NCBI GenBank assembly: GCA_018433775.1
Contig: JAHDQN010000020.1
Span: forward strand, 62,001 to 126,000
Direction of reading: 5' to 3'
Length of the DNA stretch: 64,000 nt
DNA from: Deltaproteobacteria bacterium
GTDB lineage: Bacteria; Desulfobacterota; Desulfomonilia; UBA1062
The translations under genes were made by a program, and so were the position numbers. Position 1 is the stretch's first letter. The number at the start of each line of letters is the position of its first letter. Below, one piece after another: positions 52,464-62,056 of this stretch. The notes under the pieces are model-generated. The model searched no databases. It was given only the letters and a program-made list of their open reading frames with translations, and was not told the origin of the DNA.

Positions 52464-54392
52464 TTACTTTGACTTACCTGCATTTCCAGCAGGCAAAGCC
52501 TTTTTCCGGTCCCGGTTGTCGTGCACCGGCAGATACACCGAGAACAGGGCCCCCCTGCCTGTCTGGCTGCGGACCGTTATGGCGCCGCCGTGGCTCTTCA
52601 CAATGCCGTGGACGGCCGGCAGCCCCATGCCGCTGCCCTTGCCCACCTCCTTGGTGGTGAAGAACGGTTCGAAGATATGCATCATCACCTCGCCGGTCAT
52701 TCCGCACCCGTCGTCTCTCACCGAGAGCAGGAGAAATCTTCCGGGTTTGAGCTCAGGATGGCCTTCAAGGGTCTTGAGCCTCGTGTTTTCGAGCATGATC
52801 TCGATCACGCCCTGCTGCGCAACCATTGCATCGGCTGCGTTCCTGCAGAGATTCATGATAATCTGCTGGATCTGCGAGGCATCGCCCATAACCGTATCCC
52901 AGGGGGCATGGATGCTCTTGCGTATCTCGATCGTACTCGGGATGGATGACCTCAGGAAACTGATCGTTTCCTCCAGCAGGGGCACGATCTGCACCGGGCT
53001 CGGATTCGGACCGCTCCGCCTGCTGAAGAAGAGGATCTGCCTCACCAGGTCCCGCTGTCTGCATGCGGCGCTCAGGGTCTGCTGAAGGATTTCCTGCTCC
53101 CTGCCGCCCGGTGCGGCATCTTCCAGCAGCAGCTCCGTGTTGATGATCACCGGGTAGATGAAATTGTTCAGACCATGGGCGATGCCTCCCGCAAAGGAGC
53201 CCAGGGCCTCGATCTTCTGAGACTGTGCGAGCTGCTCTTCAAACTTTTTCCAGTCCTGCTCCGCCCGGACCCGCTCGCTGACGTCCGTCAGGAAATTCAG
53301 CGTTGCCGGCCTGCCCTCCCAGGTAACCCTGACGGCATTGATCTCCAGCCACCGGATAGTTCCCTGCCTGTCCACTATCCGGAAGGGATAGACCGCTGGT
53401 ATCGACTCCCCTTTCGTCCGTCTGGCGTGCCTGCCCATCACCAGCTCCCGGTCGTCCGGATGGATGAACGGGGCAGCGGGCTTGCCGATCAGATCTTCCT
53501 CTGCATAGCCCAGAAGCTCTGAGATCTTCGGGTTCACGAAGCTCAGCAACCCGTCCTGTACCACGGTGATGCCCTCGTTGGCGTTCTCCACCACCAGACG
53601 GTATTTTTCTTCCGACTCTCGGATGACCGCCTCGGCCTTTTTGCGCTCGGTGATGTCCCTGGCCACGGAGATCACCCCGGCCACCCGGCCGTCACGCATG
53701 AGAGGAAGCCCGCTCGTGTCGCCATAGCACATGGTTCCGTCCTTGGCGATGAACCGGTAGACCGAGGTGCGGACGGTGCTCCCGGAAAGGACAAAGAGCG
53801 CATCCGAGGATGCCCTCTTTATATCACGACGGTAGAGTATGTTCAGCTCCGGGAAGTACCTGCCGACAATCTCCTCGGGCCGGTACCCCAGGATTCTCTC
53901 CACATTCGGTGAGACGCTCAAGACCCTGAAATCGTTGTCATATGAATAGATGACATCGTTGCTGTGCGAGAAATGAAACCGGTATATGTTTTCGATGAAG
54001 CGCAGCTCCTCCTCCACCCGGTTGCGCTCGGTGACGTCCTCCAGGGTCAGGGTGACGCCCCTGGAGGTGGGAAAAAAGCGGCAGTCGAGCCGGCGCGAGG
54101 ACGGGGCGGGATATTGAGCCTCAAAACGGACCGGCGCATTGCTGTCCAGCGCGCTCCGAAATGCAGCAGTGAACCGTTCGCCGAGGCCGTCGGGAAGCAG
54201 GTCCCAGAAAAGCTTGCCCTGCAGGTCCTCGTCCGGCCTGTGCAGCAGGTTCGGCACCGGGGGGTTCAGGCAAAAAACACGGGCATCGCGGTCCAGACAG
54301 ACTATCCCCAGATTCAGGGAATCGATGACCTCCTTTGCCTCGGTTGCGGTAAGATTGTTTTCCCCTGTTCGAGCACGTTTTGCACTGGACAT
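52464..54392 (-). CDS. Soluble PAS-domain sensor histidine kinase
   Basis: A 642-residue kinase with three PAS domains (about 18-120, 135-250 and 262-375) and no membrane segments. The H-box is GGIAHGLNNFIYP (His406), an atypical form of AHDFNN with Gly-Leu. The N-box is NLCRNAADAM, the G-boxes RDDGCGM and GSGMGLPAVHG, with EPFFTTK between, so the ATPase looks intact. No response regulator is adjacent, so it is an orphan kinase. Signals are probably cytoplasmic (redox or small molecules). Confidence 0.92.
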   Translation of the reverse strand: MSSAKRARTGENNLTATEAKEVIDSLNLGIVCLDRDARVFCLNPPVPNLLHRPDEDLQGKLFWDLLPDGLGERFTAAFRSALDSNAPVRFEAQYPAPSSRRLDCRFFPTSRGVTLTLEDVTERNRVEEELRFIENIYRFHFSHSNDVIYSYDNDFRVLSVSPNVERILGYRPEEIVGRYFPELNILYRRDIKRASSDALFVLSGSTVRTSVYRFIAKDGTMCYGDTSGLPLMRDGRVAGVISVARDITERKKAEAVIRESEEKYRLVVENANEGITVVQDGLLSFVNPKISELLGYAEEDLIGKPAAPFIHPDDRELVMGRHARRTKGESIPAVYPFRIVDRQGTIRWLEINAVRVTWEGRPATLNFLTDVSERVRAEQDWKKFEEQLAQSQKIEALGSFAGGIAHGLNNFIYPVIINTELLLEDAAPGGREQEILQQTLSAACRQRDLVRQILFFSRRSGPNPSPVQIVPLLEETISFLRSSIPSTIEIRKSIHAPWDTVMGDASQIQQIIMNLCRNAADAMVAQQGVIEIMLENTRLKTLEGHPELKPGRFLLLSVRDDGCGMTGEVMMHIFEPFFTTKEVGKGSGMGLPAVHGIVKSHGGAITVRSQTGRGALFSVYLPVHDNRDRKKALPAGNAGKSK

Positions 54393-54712
54393 GGTATGGA
54401 AAATCCCTTCAAGGTCTTCCGGCTCTCTTGGGTGTCAATCATGGAAAGGCATATCATGGCTGCGCATCTTCCAACCCTTTGTAAAGAGCAGTCACGAGTC
54501 CCTGAGATTACACGACCTTCACGCCCGCCATACTATACACAACATACAGAGAAACCGCCTAAAGTTCTCATTTATGGGATGTGCAAAAGCTTGTCAAGCC
54601 AAAACCTTTCCGGGAATTTCCATGGTTATGGCCTGCACCCCTCCTTTACTGCTCCTGCTCTATTGCCGGGAAGCTGGAGGAATGCACGGCCAGGGATATC
54701 TCTGAGCAAAGA
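54393..54712. other. Intergenic between member 4 and the PAS kinase
   Basis: About 320 bases. No gene or strong hairpin is seen. It presumably holds the kinase promoter. Confidence 0.4.
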
Positions 54713-55840
54713 TCAGGGCTCCTGCCCGCCGGAGGCGGCAAAGACGATATCGAAGCCGCCGCTTATGGTGAAATCCTTGAAGGGATCAAAGGTGACCGAT
54801 CCCGGGAACTCCTCTTCGATCCTGATCCAGCTGAAATCATTGTAAAGCACGCCCACGGGCTGCCCTGCATCTGAAGCGAACCCGAATCCGGTAATCACCT
54901 GCCGGCCGTCCTGCTCCTCCCGTTCGACAGTGAACCCCGAGAAGTCGACAATCCCTTCCACCAGATCGTGTACGAGGTCGCCCGGATCGTTTTCCCAGCA
55001 GGCGAAAAACAGCCACCTGAAACCGTCCCCGGAATCGGGTATGCCGCTTGCGTTGAGGTCGGACCACGTCAGTGTCCGGGTGAACTCCGGCCTCAAGGGG
55101 TCCGGATCGGAATCCGGAACAAGCGAATCACAGAGAAAGGTGATGCCGCCCTCTGCTGCGAGGTTTCCGCCATGGGTTTCGATGATGTTCACGGTATCGG
55201 ACACGAAAAAAATCTGGTCCATGAGATAATCCAGAATGAAATAACCGAGAGACGCCTTGCGCTTCCACACCTCGGCTGCCGTATCGATGAAGTCCTCGAA
55301 GGCATCGACCGTGTACAGGACGGGTTCTCCACCGTTCAGGCTGAGGCTCACACCGTTCTGCCCCGATACCGGAACAAAGGCGGCCAGAATGGTCTGGTCT
55401 CCGTCCGAGACGATGAATCCTCCCCGGGAAGGTGCGTATTCCCGGAGAATGGCAAACTCCTCCTCGGTGAGGATATCCTCCTGAACCACCACGGAGAATG
55501 AATCCGTAGCGGTGCTCCAGAAACCGGCAGCCTCTATGTCCAGCCTGGAGCCCGTGCTGACGAGCAGCCGATTGCCGGCCGGGAAGAGCACCCCGGTGAG
55601 ATTGCCGTCATCCGGGGTGCCGACCGCCAGATCTCTGTCTCCCATCCGGTCAGAACGCCGGAACCTGAGCCGGTTTGCCCCCTGGGGAACATCGAGCTCG
55701 AATCCCAGACCATCGGTGAACTCCGCCTCCGCTGCCACGGCCTGCGGGTCATAGTCGTCGACATCGCACGATATCGTATAGAGCGATATGCCCGAGGCCC
55801 CGGCGAGCAGGCCCGCCAGGATTATCAACCTCCCCTTCAC
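54713..55840 (-). CDS. Lipoprotein family member 4
   Basis: A 375-residue lipoprotein with a GTG start (55840) preceded by GGGAG, signal peptide ending LYTISC and then DVDDYDPQ. The shared domain is complete: VVQEDILTEEEF, GVSLSLNGGEPV, KRKASLGYFILDYLMDQ, ITFLCDSL, RTLTWSDLNASG, GDGFRWLFFACWEND, VITGFGFA, VGVLYNDF, TISGGFDIVFAA. The N-terminal half is more diverged than in members 1-3. It is separated from them by an acyltransferase and a PAS kinase, and lies divergent from the OMP gene. Confidence 0.83.
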   Translation of the reverse strand: MKGRLIILAGLLAGASGISLYTISCDVDDYDPQAVAAEAEFTDGLGFELDVPQGANRLRFRRSDRMGDRDLAVGTPDDGNLTGVLFPAGNRLLVSTGSRLDIEAAGFWSTATDSFSVVVQEDILTEEEFAILREYAPSRGGFIVSDGDQTILAAFVPVSGQNGVSLSLNGGEPVLYTVDAFEDFIDTAAEVWKRKASLGYFILDYLMDQIFFVSDTVNIIETHGGNLAAEGGITFLCDSLVPDSDPDPLRPEFTRTLTWSDLNASGIPDSGDGFRWLFFACWENDPGDLVHDLVEGIVDFSGFTVEREEQDGRQVITGFGFASDAGQPVGVLYNDFSWIRIEEEFPGSVTFDPFKDFTISGGFDIVFAASGGQEP

Positions 55841-56326
55841 CTTGTTCTCCCTTCCCCCGCCGCTTTTTCAAGGCAGGGAGCCTCCGGCCGGCGGATCGTT
55901 TCAGCCTTTTTCGAACGGTTCACATGCGTTTGTACGGATTAAGGAAGGGACGGCCCTGCCTGAGAGGAAACCGCGGCAGAGCTGTCTGCCAGTCCCCCTC
56001 CATCGGTGAAGAATGAAGATCGTATGACATACCTGCCTGCCCTCCTCCATCACGTTCTGCCTCAAAGAGCCGACCGGCATGATAAAACCGGGCAATAGCT
56101 GACAGCGGTCATCTGCCGAGAATGGAAACTCCCCGGTGATCATCCATGGGAGACATAATAACCATGCCGCATCCCGGCTCAACAAGCAGGGTTGTCCGGG
56201 CGCGTTTCCTTCATGTTCTTTTCCCGGCCGGCCGATAAGAACATGAACCCTTTCGTGCACATGGAGAAGGGGGTCTAACGGCTTGTATCGAACGAGGTAA
56301 CCAACTGTTTTTTTAGCATATACGGC
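55841..56326. other. Divergent intergenic region between member 4 and the OMP gene
   Basis: About 485 bases, the shared upstream region of two divergent envelope genes. No palindrome with clear promoter geometry or riboswitch was recognised. A T-run (56309-56316) lies just before the OMP start. Confidence 0.45.
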
Positions 56327-57994
56327 ATGAGAAGACCCTTCATACTGCTTGCAGCAGCCTTTTTCTCCGGGGTATGCGCCCTGGCGGGCGCCCCCTTCGG
56401 CGCCCCTGCACGCGCACACGATCTTTCCCTGCCCCCGGTGCAGCGTGCGGGCTCCGAACGTATGCAGAACGGGATGGCGGGCACTGCCTCGATTCATACA
56501 GGGGCCGCCGCCATGAAAAGCGCCCCCAGCGACCTGAGCGCCTGGCACCTGGAGAATCAGGGAAGGCCGGTATTGGACAGCAACTCGTTTCGCTTCCAGA
56601 CGTTCATGTTCCAGCATGAGCAGGAGAATATCCAGGCCGTTGTGGGAGACGTGAATATCCGCTCGTCCGAGCTTATCGCACCAAACCTGTCAAGAAAGGG
56701 GGCCCTGCTCGGGGTCCGCAAGGAGGGGTTCACGGCGGAGGCCTTCACCACGCGGGCAGGCCCCGTGCAGGGGTTCCGGCGCGGCCTCAAGCAGCCGGAC
56801 ACCGACCGGATTCTGATGGGCGGGCGGGTCACCCGGACCATTCTCGAAGACCGGGACCTGCGCTTCACCTTCCACTACCTGGACAGCCGGAACGCCGGAC
56901 CGTTTGCCGCATCCGCAGCCTCCGGCGCAACGTACCGGGAGGGCACGGCGTACAGCTCCGCACTCGAGGGAAGCATTTTCGGCAACCTGCTCAGATTCGC
57001 AGGCGAGTACTGCTACAGCCGGTACGACGATCCTTCCGTCGCGGAGCAGGCAATGGGCGACAGGGCATGGAGGATCAGGCTCTCCGGCGCCACTCAGAGG
57101 TTTTCCTATGCCCTGGGATACAAGCTCCTGGGCGAGGACTTCCACACTATCGCAAGCCCATATACCTTGAACGACCGGGACGAGCTGTCCGTAGATACAC
57201 AGTATCTCCTCGGCTCGTCGTGTGCCTCGCTCTCCGTGCTGCAGTCCAGAAGCAGCGTGGAGGACGACCTCCTGCCCGTCACAATCTCCAGGACCGGAAG
57301 AATCGGATACAAGCTTGCCCCCGCGGGCTGGCCCGTGCTCTTTGCCAGCCAGTCCCTGAGCATCCGGCGATCAGCGGACGAACCCGCAGACCCTGCCTCT
57401 GTGGTCGACAGCACGGCCCGGACCACCTGTTTCAGCATCTCATACAAAAAAGGGGCGTTCGATCTCGCACCCAGCTACTCCATCTCGCGATTCATGGACA
57501 GGGCTAGGCCTGCAGGCGACTATGACAGCCTGACCCACACGGCCAGGCTCGCGTGCGGTATCAGTCCCGGGCAGTGGATCTCTGTCAGGCCCGTGTTCAT
57601 CTACCGGAACTGTCTGATGGAGGAGTCGGATGTCCGGGTGAGAACCTGCCAGGGATCGCTGACCGGCACGGTGCAGATCGTCCCCGGGGTGCTCACCGTC
57701 GATACCATGGTCTCCTATCTGGAGAAAGAGGCCAGTGACGACAGCACCTCTCTTGTCGAGAAAAAGGCGAGCTACCAGCTCAGCTGGCACATCGAAAAAT
57801 ACCTGAGAAAGATGGGCGCCCAGTCGCTCGCCTTCATGGGCGAGTTCATGCATACCGACGATCACGCCGGGGATTTGGCCATGAGAGACTACACCATCTC
57901 CCTGGTGGCGAGCATCGGTCTGCCCGCCGATCTGCTGGAATACCAGTCCCGCTCCTCACGCTTCCCCCGGGAGGCGAGGGAGCTTCCCTTTTAA
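56327..57994 (+). CDS. Predicted beta-barrel outer-membrane protein
   Basis: A 555-residue protein with a signal peptide ending in GAPARA. The mature part consists of many alternating amphipathic beta strands (LRFTFHYLDSRNAGPFA, LRFAGEYCYSRYDD, RFSYALGYKLLGED, ASLSVLQSRSS, SISYKKGAFDLAPSYSIS, ISVRPVFIYRN) separated by short turns, the look of a porin-like or TonB-independent barrel. No known family is recognised. It is divergent from lipoprotein member 4, so it may be the outer-membrane partner of the lipoprotein family (inference). Confidence 0.72.
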   Translation: MRRPFILLAAAFFSGVCALAGAPFGAPARAHDLSLPPVQRAGSERMQNGMAGTASIHTGAAAMKSAPSDLSAWHLENQGRPVLDSNSFRFQTFMFQHEQENIQAVVGDVNIRSSELIAPNLSRKGALLGVRKEGFTAEAFTTRAGPVQGFRRGLKQPDTDRILMGGRVTRTILEDRDLRFTFHYLDSRNAGPFAASAASGATYREGTAYSSALEGSIFGNLLRFAGEYCYSRYDDPSVAEQAMGDRAWRIRLSGATQRFSYALGYKLLGEDFHTIASPYTLNDRDELSVDTQYLLGSSCASLSVLQSRSSVEDDLLPVTISRTGRIGYKLAPAGWPVLFASQSLSIRRSADEPADPASVVDSTARTTCFSISYKKGAFDLAPSYSISRFMDRARPAGDYDSLTHTARLACGISPGQWISVRPVFIYRNCLMEESDVRVRTCQGSLTGTVQIVPGVLTVDTMVSYLEKEASDDSTSLVEKKASYQLSWHIEKYLRKMGAQSLAFMGEFMHTDDHAGDLAMRDYTISLVASIGLPADLLEYQSRSSRFPREARELPF

Positions 57995-58112
57995 TCGATT
58001 TTTAAGGCTCCTCTCCCCTTTGAGCCTTCGGCGAAAACCCGGTCTGCAGAGATGCCTGATGTCCTCAAGTTTGAGGCCTGAAGCCGTTCATAGCCTCCTG
58101 CCGCCCGGTGGA

Positions 58113-59252
58113 TCAGCCTCTGAGGAGCTCCCGGGCGATGACGAGCCGCTGGATCTCCGAGGTCCCCTCATAAATGGTCGTGGCCCGCGCGTCACGGTAG
58201 AGCCGCTCGATCTTGAACTCTTTCATGTACCCGTAGCCCCCGTGAATCTGCAGGGCCTGGTAGGCTGCCCTGTTGGCCATCTCCGAGGCAAAGAGCTTGG
58301 CCATGGACGCCGCCCGGGTGAAAGGCAGCCCGTGGTCCTTGTCGTCGGCGGCGGCCAGGGTGAGAAGGTGGGCCGCCTCGATGCCGGTCGCCATGTCGGA
58401 GATCGCCCACTGGGTCGCCTGGAAGGAGCTGATGCTTCTCCCGAACTGCCTGCGTTCCTTTGCGTACGCGAGAGCCTCCTTCAGGCATGCCCGGGCGATC
58501 CCCACAGCCTGCGACGCGATCCCGATGCGCCCGCTGTCCAGGGCAGTCACGGCGATCTTGAAGCCCTGGCCCGGCCTTCCCACGAGGTTTTCCGCAGGCA
58601 CGAGGCAGTCTTCGAAGACGAGCTCCACGGTATTGGACGCCCTCAGCCCCATCTTGTCTTCCCTTTTGCCCACGGAGAACCCCGGGGTGCCCTTTTCCAC
58701 GATAAAGGCGGAAAGGCCCTTATTGCCCTTGTCCGGACCTGTCCGGGCCACGAGGTTGACCACGTCGGCATACTCGCCGTGGGTGATGAACACCTTGGTG
58801 CCGTTGAGGAGATAGCGGCCGCCCTTCTCCTCGGCCCTGAGCAGCAGCGCTCCCGGGTCAGAGCCCGCGCCCGGTTCGGTGACGGCGAAGCACCCGAGCG
58901 CCTCTCCGGATGCGAGCGGAACCAGGTAGCGCTGCTTCTGGCTCTCGTCTCCGAACTTGAGCAGCGGCTCGGTGGAGAGATTCGCCACCGACATGGTTAC
59001 CGCGGTGGAGGCACAGGCTGCGGCGATCTCCTGCAGGGCCAGGCAGTAGCTCACGGCCCCGGCGTCGGACCCGCCGTAGGCAGGGGGGACCATCATCCCC
59101 AGCAGCCCCAGCCCTCCCATCTTGCGGATCACGTCCAGAGGGAAGACCCCGTCCTTTTCCCGGAGTGCGGCAGAGGGCTCCAGCTCTTTTCCGGCAAAAT
59201 CCCTGGCCATGAGCCTGACCATCTCCTGTTCGGCTGTAAGCTGAAATGCCAT
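58113..59252 (-). CDS. Acyl-CoA dehydrogenase
   Basis: A 379-residue FAD-dependent acyl-CoA dehydrogenase that makes the 2-enoyl-CoA. Signatures include CFAVTEPGAGSDPGALL, the C-terminal QIHGGYGYMKEFKIERLYRD and the final EGTSEIQRLVIARELL. The catalytic Glu is in TIYEGTSEIQR. ATG 59252 follows GGAGCGG. It starts 10 bases after the stop of the XRE-cupin regulator gene and is cotranscribed with it. It is a short-chain type (butyryl-CoA or glutaryl-like) by length; substrate not certain. Confidence 0.95.
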   Translation of the reverse strand: MAFQLTAEQEMVRLMARDFAGKELEPSAALREKDGVFPLDVIRKMGGLGLLGMMVPPAYGGSDAGAVSYCLALQEIAAACASTAVTMSVANLSTEPLLKFGDESQKQRYLVPLASGEALGCFAVTEPGAGSDPGALLLRAEEKGGRYLLNGTKVFITHGEYADVVNLVARTGPDKGNKGLSAFIVEKGTPGFSVGKREDKMGLRASNTVELVFEDCLVPAENLVGRPGQGFKIAVTALDSGRIGIASQAVGIARACLKEALAYAKERRQFGRSISSFQATQWAISDMATGIEAAHLLTLAAADDKDHGLPFTRAASMAKLFASEMANRAAYQALQIHGGYGYMKEFKIERLYRDARATTIYEGTSEIQRLVIARELLRG

Positions 59253-59262
59253 ATCCGCTCCT

Positions 59263-59814
59263 TTAAGGGATGTAGATCACCACGAGCAGCTCCGCCTTCT
59301 CCCTGCCGGGATTGCTGAGCTTGTGATGAAGGGAGGAATTGAAATGGATGGTCTCGCCCTTTTTCAGGGTCGAGGTGTTCCGGCCCACTTCAATGGTGAG
59401 CCCGCCCTTGAGGACATACACGAACTCCTCGCCCTCGTGGTGATACTCCACGCCCTGATGATCGGTCTGCGGCTCGATGCTGACCCGGTAGGCCCGCAGG
59501 TGCTTTTCCTCGCCCGGCCTGGTAAGCGGGGTGTACGCATAGGAGGCCACCCGCTTCCTGTGGCTCCTGGTCCGCCTCTTCTTCGCCTGGGCCTCAGGGT
59601 CGCGGCCCGCCTGCAGGCCCTCGATATCGACCTTGAAGGTCCGCCCCAGCTGCAGCACCAGCGCCACCGGGGGAGCGATCTTGCCCTCCTCCACGTCCTG
59701 AAGCACCTGGGCGGGATAGCCTGTCTCACGGGAGAGGGCCTCCAGGGTGAGCCCCTTTTCCTCCCGCAGCGAAGCGATCCTCTTGCCGAAGGGTTCTTCC
59801 TTTTTTCTGCTCAC
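59263..59814 (-). CDS. XRE family regulator with C-terminal cupin domain
   Basis: A 183-residue regulator. The N-terminal HTH is KRIASLREEKGLTLEALSRETGYPAQVLQDVEEGKI (residues ~10-45, split as RIASLREEKGLTLEALS and YPAQVLQDVEEGK). The cupin barrel at ~100-180 has EYHHEGEEFVYVLKGGL and KKGETIHFNSSLHHKL, whose His/Glu can bind a metal. A GTG start at 59814 (SD GGAGGAGG) is preferred because ATG options upstream lack such a site. It probably senses a CoA or acid ligand and controls the acyl-CoA dehydrogenase that follows. Confidence 0.92.
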   Translation of the reverse strand: MSRKKEEPFGKRIASLREEKGLTLEALSRETGYPAQVLQDVEEGKIAPPVALVLQLGRTFKVDIEGLQAGRDPEAQAKKRRTRSHRKRVASYAYTPLTRPGEEKHLRAYRVSIEPQTDHQGVEYHHEGEEFVYVLKGGLTIEVGRNTSTLKKGETIHFNSSLHHKLSNPGREKAELLVVIYIP

Positions 59815-59938
59815 GTATACCTCCTCCTGACCGGCAGGCTGCCGGTATGTTCCCATGGCGGGCACGGGCACGGCCGTGCCGTGAAGCATCAAAAAAACCT
59901 GACCGGGCGAAAAGACCGGTGCGCTCGCCGGGTCATCA

Positions 59939-59956
59939 ACTGATTTGTATATCAGT
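59939..59956. promoter_or_regulatory. Inverted repeat upstream of the XRE-cupin operon
   Basis: ACTGAT-N6-ATCAGT lies about 125 bases before the GTG start, in an AT-rich promoter-like region. It is a plausible operator for the XRE-cupin protein. Confidence 0.45.
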
Positions 59957-60215
59957 ATGCTCGGGAAGAAAAAAGTAAAAAACCTTTTTCCAACACTGCC
60001 CTGCGATCCTGTTCTTAAGGCCGTTTCAACTTTTCCGGTTTTCTGCTAGATTCAGGGCCGGCCTGAATCCTCCTTTACGCGCTATATTAAGGAGAAAGAA
60101 GGCGGGGCCACTCTTACGGTTGAAAGCTTTTTCAGGCTTGAAGCAGGCCGGCCTGCCGCCGAAGTCCGTACCATTGATCAGACATGCGCCGGCATCGTTA
60201 AAAGGGAGATATGGA

Positions 60216-61061
60216 ATGATACCATCGAGCATACTCGGCATCGTCTTCGCGCTCGCTTCCGCTGTTTCGTGGGGCACCGGGGACTTCGGCGGCGGTGTTG
60301 CCACGCGCTCACAAGGCCAGTTTCAGGTTCTCTTTCTCGTGACCCTGCCCGGGCTCGTGGTCCTCGGCCTCATGGCCCTGGTCATGGGCGAGCCTATGCC
60401 CGCGTGGAAGGACATCCTCTGGGCATTGTCCGGCGGACTGAGCGGTGCCCTGGGCATCGCGTATCTCTACCAGGGGCTCTCCCGGGGAAACGCCGCCACC
60501 GTGGCCCCCACTGCGGCGGCGATTGGGGCGTGCCTGCCCGTAGTCTTCGGCATTCTCGCAATAGGTGCGCCGGGTGCGGTGAAGCTTGCCGGTTTCGTGT
60601 CCGCCATAGCGGGGATCTGGTTCGTGTCACGGCCGCACGGGGGCCGGACCCTTCTCGACAGACAGGGGCTGATGTATGCGGTGATCGCCGGAACCGGGTT
60701 CGGCGTGTTCTTCGTCCTGCTGGCCCAGGTGGAGCAGGGGCTGGTGTTCGGGCCTCTGGTCTTCTCCAAGCTCGCGGCCCTGGTGCTCGCAGCGGGGATC
60801 ATCTTCAGCCGGGGCGAGCGCGTGCCTTCCCTCGTGAGCAGCCCGGTGGCGATTCTTGCCGGGGTCTTCGATGCCGGGGGCAACGCGTTCTACATGCTCG
60901 CCAGGCAGTTCACCCGCCTCGACGTGGCCGCTGTTCTCTCCTCCATGTACCCCGCCATCACCGTGGTCCTGTCCTGCCTCATCCTGAAGGAGCAGGTGAG
61001 CGCGTCCCAGTGGAGGGGGGTCGTGCTCTGCGTGTTCGCCATCGCGCTGATCAGCCTGTAG
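60216..61061 (+). CDS. EamA (DMT superfamily) transporter
   Basis: A 281-residue membrane protein with about ten membrane segments and the two-repeat EamA organisation (SSILGIVFALASAVSWGTGD at the start, GLMYAVIAGTGFGVFFVLL at the second half). The last helix pair SSMYPAITVVLSCLILKEQV is typical of RhaT/YdcZ-type DMT exporters. ATG 60216 follows GGGAGA. Substrate unknown, usually small metabolites or amino acids. It is a single gene divergent from the XRE-cupin operon. Confidence 0.9.
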   Translation: MIPSSILGIVFALASAVSWGTGDFGGGVATRSQGQFQVLFLVTLPGLVVLGLMALVMGEPMPAWKDILWALSGGLSGALGIAYLYQGLSRGNAATVAPTAAAIGACLPVVFGILAIGAPGAVKLAGFVSAIAGIWFVSRPHGGRTLLDRQGLMYAVIAGTGFGVFFVLLAQVEQGLVFGPLVFSKLAALVLAAGIIFSRGERVPSLVSSPVAILAGVFDAGGNAFYMLARQFTRLDVAAVLSSMYPAITVVLSCLILKEQVSASQWRGVVLCVFAIALISL

Positions 61062-61180
61062 CCCGAGCCTTCCCGCCATGCCGCCCCGCTCCCGAGGGGT
61101 TGTTCCGTCTCCCGGGAGCCCTGCGGAGAGGCGCTTGTCCGCAGGCGCCCCTGCCGGCCGCTGCTGCTTGAGGGAGCGGA

Positions 61181-62056
61181 TCAGTGCTGCTCGCCGATGA
61201 GCCGCTGAAGCTCTTCCCTGCTGAAGCTCCGAACCTGCCCGCAGAACTGGCAGGAGATCTCCACGGTTTCGTGCTCGGCCATAATGCTTCGGATCTCCTC
61301 GGGCCCCAGCGCGATGATGGCCTGCTCGGTCCGGTCCCTGCTGCACGCGCACCTGAAGGCGAGCTGCCGCCTCTCGATCGCACGGTACGGGATGCCTTCG
61401 AAGATGGTCCCGAGCATATCCTCGGGCAGCCTGCCCTCTCTGATCTGCGCGGTCACGCTGTCCATGTGCTCGATCCTCTGAGCGAGGGCGTCGATCCTCT
61501 TTTCGTCCGACGGCGGCAGCGACTGCACCAGGAAGCCGCCGGCCGCGGACACGGCCGCGTCCCGTTCGACAAAGACGCCCAGGCCCACCGCCGAGGGGAT
61601 CTGCTCCGATTCGGTGAGATAGTAGGCGATATCCGACGCGATCTCGCCCGAGTGCAGGTGCACGACGCCGGTATAGACATCCTTGACCCGCAAGTCCTTG
61701 GACACGGTGAGATACCCCTGGCTCCCCAGAGCGCCCGACACGTCGAGCTTGCCGTTCTTCGGGGGGAGATCCACCGCGGGCACGCCTGCGTACCCGCGGA
61801 CCGCGCCCATGCCGTCCGCCTCCACGACAATCTTCTTCAAGGGTCCGTCACCCTGGAATTTCAGGGCCACCCGCTGATCGGGGTCCAGCAGCGAGGCCAT
61901 GAGCCCTGCCCCGGTCAGCGCCCTGCCGAGCGCGGCCGTGGCGGTGGGATAGGTGACGTGCCTGATGCGCGCATCGTTCACGAGGTTGGTCGTGATGCAC
62001 GCCACCCCGATGACATCCTTGCTCTCGGTGATCACCTTTACCATATAGTCTTCCAT
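61181..62056 (-). CDS. hslO: Hsp33 redox-regulated chaperone
   Basis: A 291-residue Hsp33. The N-terminal domain is complete (ITTNLVNDARIRHVTYPTAT, LKFQGDGPLKKIVVEADGMG, RGYAGVP) and the C-terminal zinc switch has CACSRDR and CQFCGQ (four Cys). Oxidation releases zinc and activates holdase activity. Its presence in an anaerobe points to protection during oxygen exposure. ATG 62056 is supported by AAAGGATT just upstream. Confidence 0.95.
   Translation of the reverse strand: MEDYMVKVITESKDVIGVACITTNLVNDARIRHVTYPTATAALGRALTGAGLMASLLDPDQRVALKFQGDGPLKKIVVEADGMGAVRGYAGVPAVDLPPKNGKLDVSGALGSQGYLTVSKDLRVKDVYTGVVHLHSGEIASDIAYYLTESEQIPSAVGLGVFVERDAAVSAAGGFLVQSLPPSDEKRIDALAQRIEHMDSVTAQIREGRLPEDMLGTIFEGIPYRAIERRQLAFRCACSRDRTEQAIIALGPEEIRSIMAEHETVEISCQFCGQVRSFSREELQRLIGEQH

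Noticed and set aside
55901-56617. A 238-codon minus-strand frame in the divergent region before the OMP gene
   Set aside because: It runs antisense into the OMP signal peptide, is rich in Arg/His/Cys in the manner of shadow frames, and has no motif.
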